From NCBI GenBank assembly GCA_027021095.1, contig JALUUZ010000465.1, forward strand, positions 1 through 7,749: a DNA stretch of 7,749 bases. Reading direction: 5' to 3'. Below are positions 5,147 to 7,749 of the stretch, piece by piece (the stretch's first letter is position 1; the number at the start of each line of letters is the position of its first letter). This DNA comes from Gammaproteobacteria bacterium (GTDB lineage: Bacteria; Pseudomonadota; Gammaproteobacteria; SZUA-21). The position numbers were made by a program, and so were the translations under genes. The notes under the pieces were generated by a model. The model was not told where the DNA came from. It saw nothing but the letters and a program-made list of their open reading frames with translations, and ran no database searches.

Positions 5147-7749
5147 TTATTCATCCAGTGTGATCGCCCGGGCGATCGTGGTAAACAGCAGTACCGCTTC
5201 GACCTTTTTTTCCGGCCAGAGCCGGCGTACGCCCTGCACGTAGAGCTGCATTTGCCGGCGGTATTTTTCGCACAGGGTTTCGATCTGTCGTGCCGCCGAC
5301 TGGTGGGTTTTGTAGTCGATGACCGAGACCGTGCCGCCGTGTACGACGATCCGGTCGATAATGCCGGTCACCTTGTGGCCCTTGTATTCGAAATGCACCG
5401 GAATCTCGTTGTGGGCCTGGTCGTAGCGGCATGAGTCGAAGAACCGCTGCAGCGCCGATGCCTGCAGTACTGTTGTGACTTCCTGGTGGTAGTGTTCGAG
5501 CAGAGCCGTGTCCTGGCAAAGGCCGGGACGCCGCAACACGAGGTTAAAGAGTTCCTGTTGTGAAAGCCGTGGCCGTTCACTCAGCAGTTCGAGCATGTAG
5601 TGGACCGTGACGCCGCGTACCTGTGCATCGTCGTCCGTTTCCGCAGTGTGTGCTGTTGCAGTCGGGGTTTCCGCCGTCGCGCTCGGTGACAGTGTTGGCT
5701 GCGGTGGCGCCGCGGGTGCTGCAGGCAGTCTGTCCAGCCCGGTCGTGGCTTGCACGGCCTGGTGTTCAGCTGCCTGGGCCGGTTCTGCCGTACTGCTCAG
5801 TGGCGCTGGCTCGCCAAAACGCATCACCAGGCTGCCATCGACGGTCTCGCACCGATCCTGGAGTGCGTTCTTGACCAGCGCGTACCAGCCCTTGGCTTCC
5901 TGTTTGCCTTTTGCAGCAGGCAATGTGCCCGACAGGTAGAGATACTGCCTGGCCCGGGTCAGCGCCACGTACAGCAGGTTCATTTCCTGGCGTGTTTCAT
6001 TGTGTTCACGCTCTTCACGAATCCTCTCGATCCAGTCGATGCATCGCTGCCTGCCCTGGGTAACGAAAAAGTCGGTCGGTCGTTCCTGGTCCGCCGGCCA
6101 GCGTACGATGACATCGTATGCCGCTGCCCTGGCACCTGTGCTGGTGGTGTCTGCGACGAACACGACAGGGGCCTCCAGTCCCTTGGCGGCATGAATGGTC
6201 ATCACCGAGACGCGGCGTTCCTGCTCGCCGGCAGGTGGAACGTCCGGGGCATCGTCTGTACTGCTGCGCAGGATCTTGATGTACTGGATAAAATGCATCA
6301 GGCTTGGAAAGCGCCCGCCGTCCAGGTTCAGCGCCAGGTCGATAAAGCGTGCAAAATTACTGCTGACTCTGTTGCCCAGTGCGGGCGGAAAATGCCGCAG
6401 GTAACAGTCGATGATATCGGCTTCGTCATAGATCCGGTCGAGCAGGTCGTGTACCGGCAGGCTGCCGGCGAGCCGGCGCCAGTGGCTCAGCTGCTGCCAG
6501 GCGAGAGACAGTGAGGAGTCCGCCTGCAGTGTCGGTGCCAGCCGTTGTAACCGGTGGTACCAGCTGTTACCGCTGTGTTCGTCCTGTTCCAGGTCGACGG
6601 CTGCCAGCTGCAGCAGTTCGTCTTCGGTCGCATCGTACAAGGGTGAGCGCAGTACCTGCGCGAGTTTCAGGTTGTCATAGGGCGACAGCAGGATTTCCAG
6701 CAGGCAGCATAGATCACGTATTTCCAGGCACTCGAGCAGTGTGCCGCGGTCAGCACTCAGAAACGGGATGCCGTATTCGGCCAGCGCGTGTTCGATATGG
6801 TGGACATGGGTGCGTTTTCTGACCAGGATCAGGATGTCGGCATAGTCCACGCTGCGTACCCGCCCCTGGTCTTCGATACGCGTGCCGGTCTCCACCAGGC
6901 CGGTAATGGTTTCAGCAATCTGCCTGGCTTCGTTCTGGAAGTGCAGTTGACGGTTGTCCTGCCGGGGTTCATGCAGCGGGTTGCGGAACCGGGTTGGCTC
7001 CTCGGTGCCGGGACGCTCCAGCAGCGGCAGCAGGGTGACCGCGCCCCACAGCCCGGTATGGAATGCCGTGTGTCGCTCATAAGCGGGCATATGTTGTCGG
7101 CCCGCCTCGGTGTCGAACAGCAGGTTGACTGCTTCGATAATGGCGGGGGAGGAGCGTCTTGACATCGCCAGGCTGGCTTTGCGCGCGCCCAGGTGTTGCG
7201 CGAGCCAGTCGGAAGCCTTGAAAAAAAGCTCCGGGTTGGCGCGGCGGAACTGGTAGATCGACTGTTTTTCGTCACCGACCAGGAACACGCTGCGCGCGCG
7301 CTGCTGTTCCCCGGCAGCCAGTTCTTCGAGCAACGGCAGCAGCATCCGCCATTGTGTCGGATTGGTGTCCTGGAACTCGTCGATCAGCAGGTGATCGATC
7401 CGCTGATCGAGTTTGTATTGCACCCACAAGGCGTTGTCTTCATGGTTCAACAGCTTGCAGGTTTTCCATTCAAGGTCGGCGAAGTCCAGGTAGCGGCGTT
7501 GTTTCTTCAATGTCTGGAAGCAGGACAGCAGACGGCTGCCGGCAATGATCCATGCACGTGACAAATGCCAGGTGGTGTGCCGTGCCAGGCGTTGCTGGAA
7601 CGCCTGCAATTCGCTGTAAAGTGCATCGAGCAGGGATTCGAACAGTGCCTGGTCGCGCGCGCCGATCGATTTCTTCAGTGCCTTCGAGATGTTCATCGGC
7701 ATACCGTCGTTCTTGCACAAGGCACGCTCGCAGGCGTGCAGGCGCTGTG
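5147..7749 (-). CDS. addA: AddA/RecB-type helicase-nuclease, N-terminus beyond right edge
   Basis: This subunit unwinds and trims double-strand DNA ends for recombinational repair, together with an AddB or RecC partner not seen here. The frame is open to the window edge (866 visible codons). The TTG at 7720 is internal, not the start. Counting from that codon, helicase motif II is DEFQDT (114-119), motif III LVGDEKQSIYQFRRA (147-161), motif IV LAMSRRSSPAII (184-195, Ser where Asn is usual), motif V TIHAAKGLEAPVV (508-520) and motif VI LLYVALTRAR (582-591). A Pro/Ala/Thr-rich linker (about 637-690) leads to a RecB-family nuclease: His707, GIIDR with Asp789, VIDYKT with Asp802 and Lys804, and QMQLY (823-827). 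All nuclease residues are present, so it should be active. Walker A and about 250-300 residues should lie beyond the window, judging from related proteins of about 1150-1230 residues. Motif V wording (KGLEAPVVFVADTT) resembles AddA more than E. coli RecB, so the symbol is my best guess. It converges on dsbC. Confidence 0.88.
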   Translation of the reverse strand, partial: QRLHACERALCKNDGMPMNISKALKKSIGARDQALFESLLDALYSELQAFQQRLARHTTWHLSRAWIIAGSRLLSCFQTLKKQRRYLDFADLEWKTCKLLNHEDNALWVQYKLDQRIDHLLIDEFQDTNPTQWRMLLPLLEELAAGEQQRARSVFLVGDEKQSIYQFRRANPELFFKASDWLAQHLGARKASLAMSRRSSPAIIEAVNLLFDTEAGRQHMPAYERHTAFHTGLWGAVTLLPLLERPGTEEPTRFRNPLHEPRQDNRQLHFQNEARQIAETITGLVETGTRIEDQGRVRSVDYADILILVRKRTHVHHIEHALAEYGIPFLSADRGTLLECLEIRDLCCLLEILLSPYDNLKLAQVLRSPLYDATEDELLQLAAVDLEQDEHSGNSWYHRLQRLAPTLQADSSLSLAWQQLSHWRRLAGSLPVHDLLDRIYDEADIIDCYLRHFPPALGNRVSSNFARFIDLALNLDGGRFPSLMHFIQYIKILRSSTDDAPDVPPAGEQERRVSVMTIHAAKGLEAPVVFVADTTSTGARAAAYDVIVRWPADQERPTDFFVTQGRQRCIDWIERIREEREHNETRQEMNLLYVALTRARQYLYLSGTLPAAKGKQEAKGWYALVKNALQDRCETVDGSLVMRFGEPAPLSSTAEPAQAAEHQAVQATTGLDRLPAAPAAPPQPTLSPSATAETPTATAHTAETDDDAQVRGVTVHYMLELLSERPRLSQQELFNLVLRRPGLCQDTALLEHYHQEVTTVLQASALQRFFDSCRYDQAHNEIPVHFEYKGHKVTGIIDRIVVHGGTVSVIDYKTHQSAARQIETLCEKYRRQMQLYVQGVRRLWPEKKVEAVLLFTTIARAITLDE

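Noticed and set aside
5750..6514. 254-codon plus-strand frame opposite the helicase-nuclease gene
   Set aside because: It is antisense to a motif-confirmed gene, with no domain signal of its own. The same applies to the shorter frames at 5102-5434 and 6788-7162.
7691..7720. Start of the helicase-nuclease at TTG 7720 or at nearby ATGs
   Set aside because: The frame continues without a stop to 7749, and Walker A is missing from the visible part, so the true start must lie beyond the window.

Overview
This is a stretch of ordinary bacterial chromosome with dense coding. It holds three complete genes, one large gene cut by the right edge, and a possible gene start cut by the left edge. The best guess is a gammaproteobacterium of moderately high GC. 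The XerD protein closely resembles the enterobacterial one through its C-terminus. xerD is followed on the same strand by dsbC, the order known from Escherichia coli (xerD-dsbC-recJ). The double-strand-break enzyme at the right edge looks more like the AddA type than E. coli RecB, which argues against an enterobacterium. No rRNA, tRNA, CRISPR array, insertion sequence or phage gene was seen.

Left third (minus strand): a 940-residue protein joins an acyl carrier protein domain, a fatty-acyl-AMP ligase (FAAL) domain and a PlsC-type membrane acyltransferase domain. It looks like a self-contained machine that activates a fatty acid as acyl-AMP, loads it on its own carrier domain and transfers it to a lipid acceptor. 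Its 3' end is followed, after a short gap, by an open frame that may be the start of another gene running off the left edge. A 213-base divergent intergenic region separates the fusion gene from xerD.

Middle (plus strand): xerD encodes a tyrosine recombinase that resolves chromosome dimers at dif, with all six catalytic residues present. After a 182-base AT-richer gap with a probable promoter and inverted repeats comes dsbC, a periplasmic disulfide isomerase with an unusual Cys-Tyr-Tyr-Cys active site.

Right third (minus strand): this gene converges on dsbC and encodes an AddA/RecB-type helicase-nuclease. Helicase motifs II to VI and the complete C-terminal RecB-family nuclease are visible. 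The N-terminal part, with the ATP-binding Walker A motif, lies beyond the window.

The genes do not form one pathway. xerD and the helicase-nuclease both serve chromosome recombination, dsbC serves envelope protein folding, and the fusion protein serves lipid acylation. The most distinctive item is the ACP-FAAL-PlsC fusion. I did not find a clearly undescribed multi-gene system.
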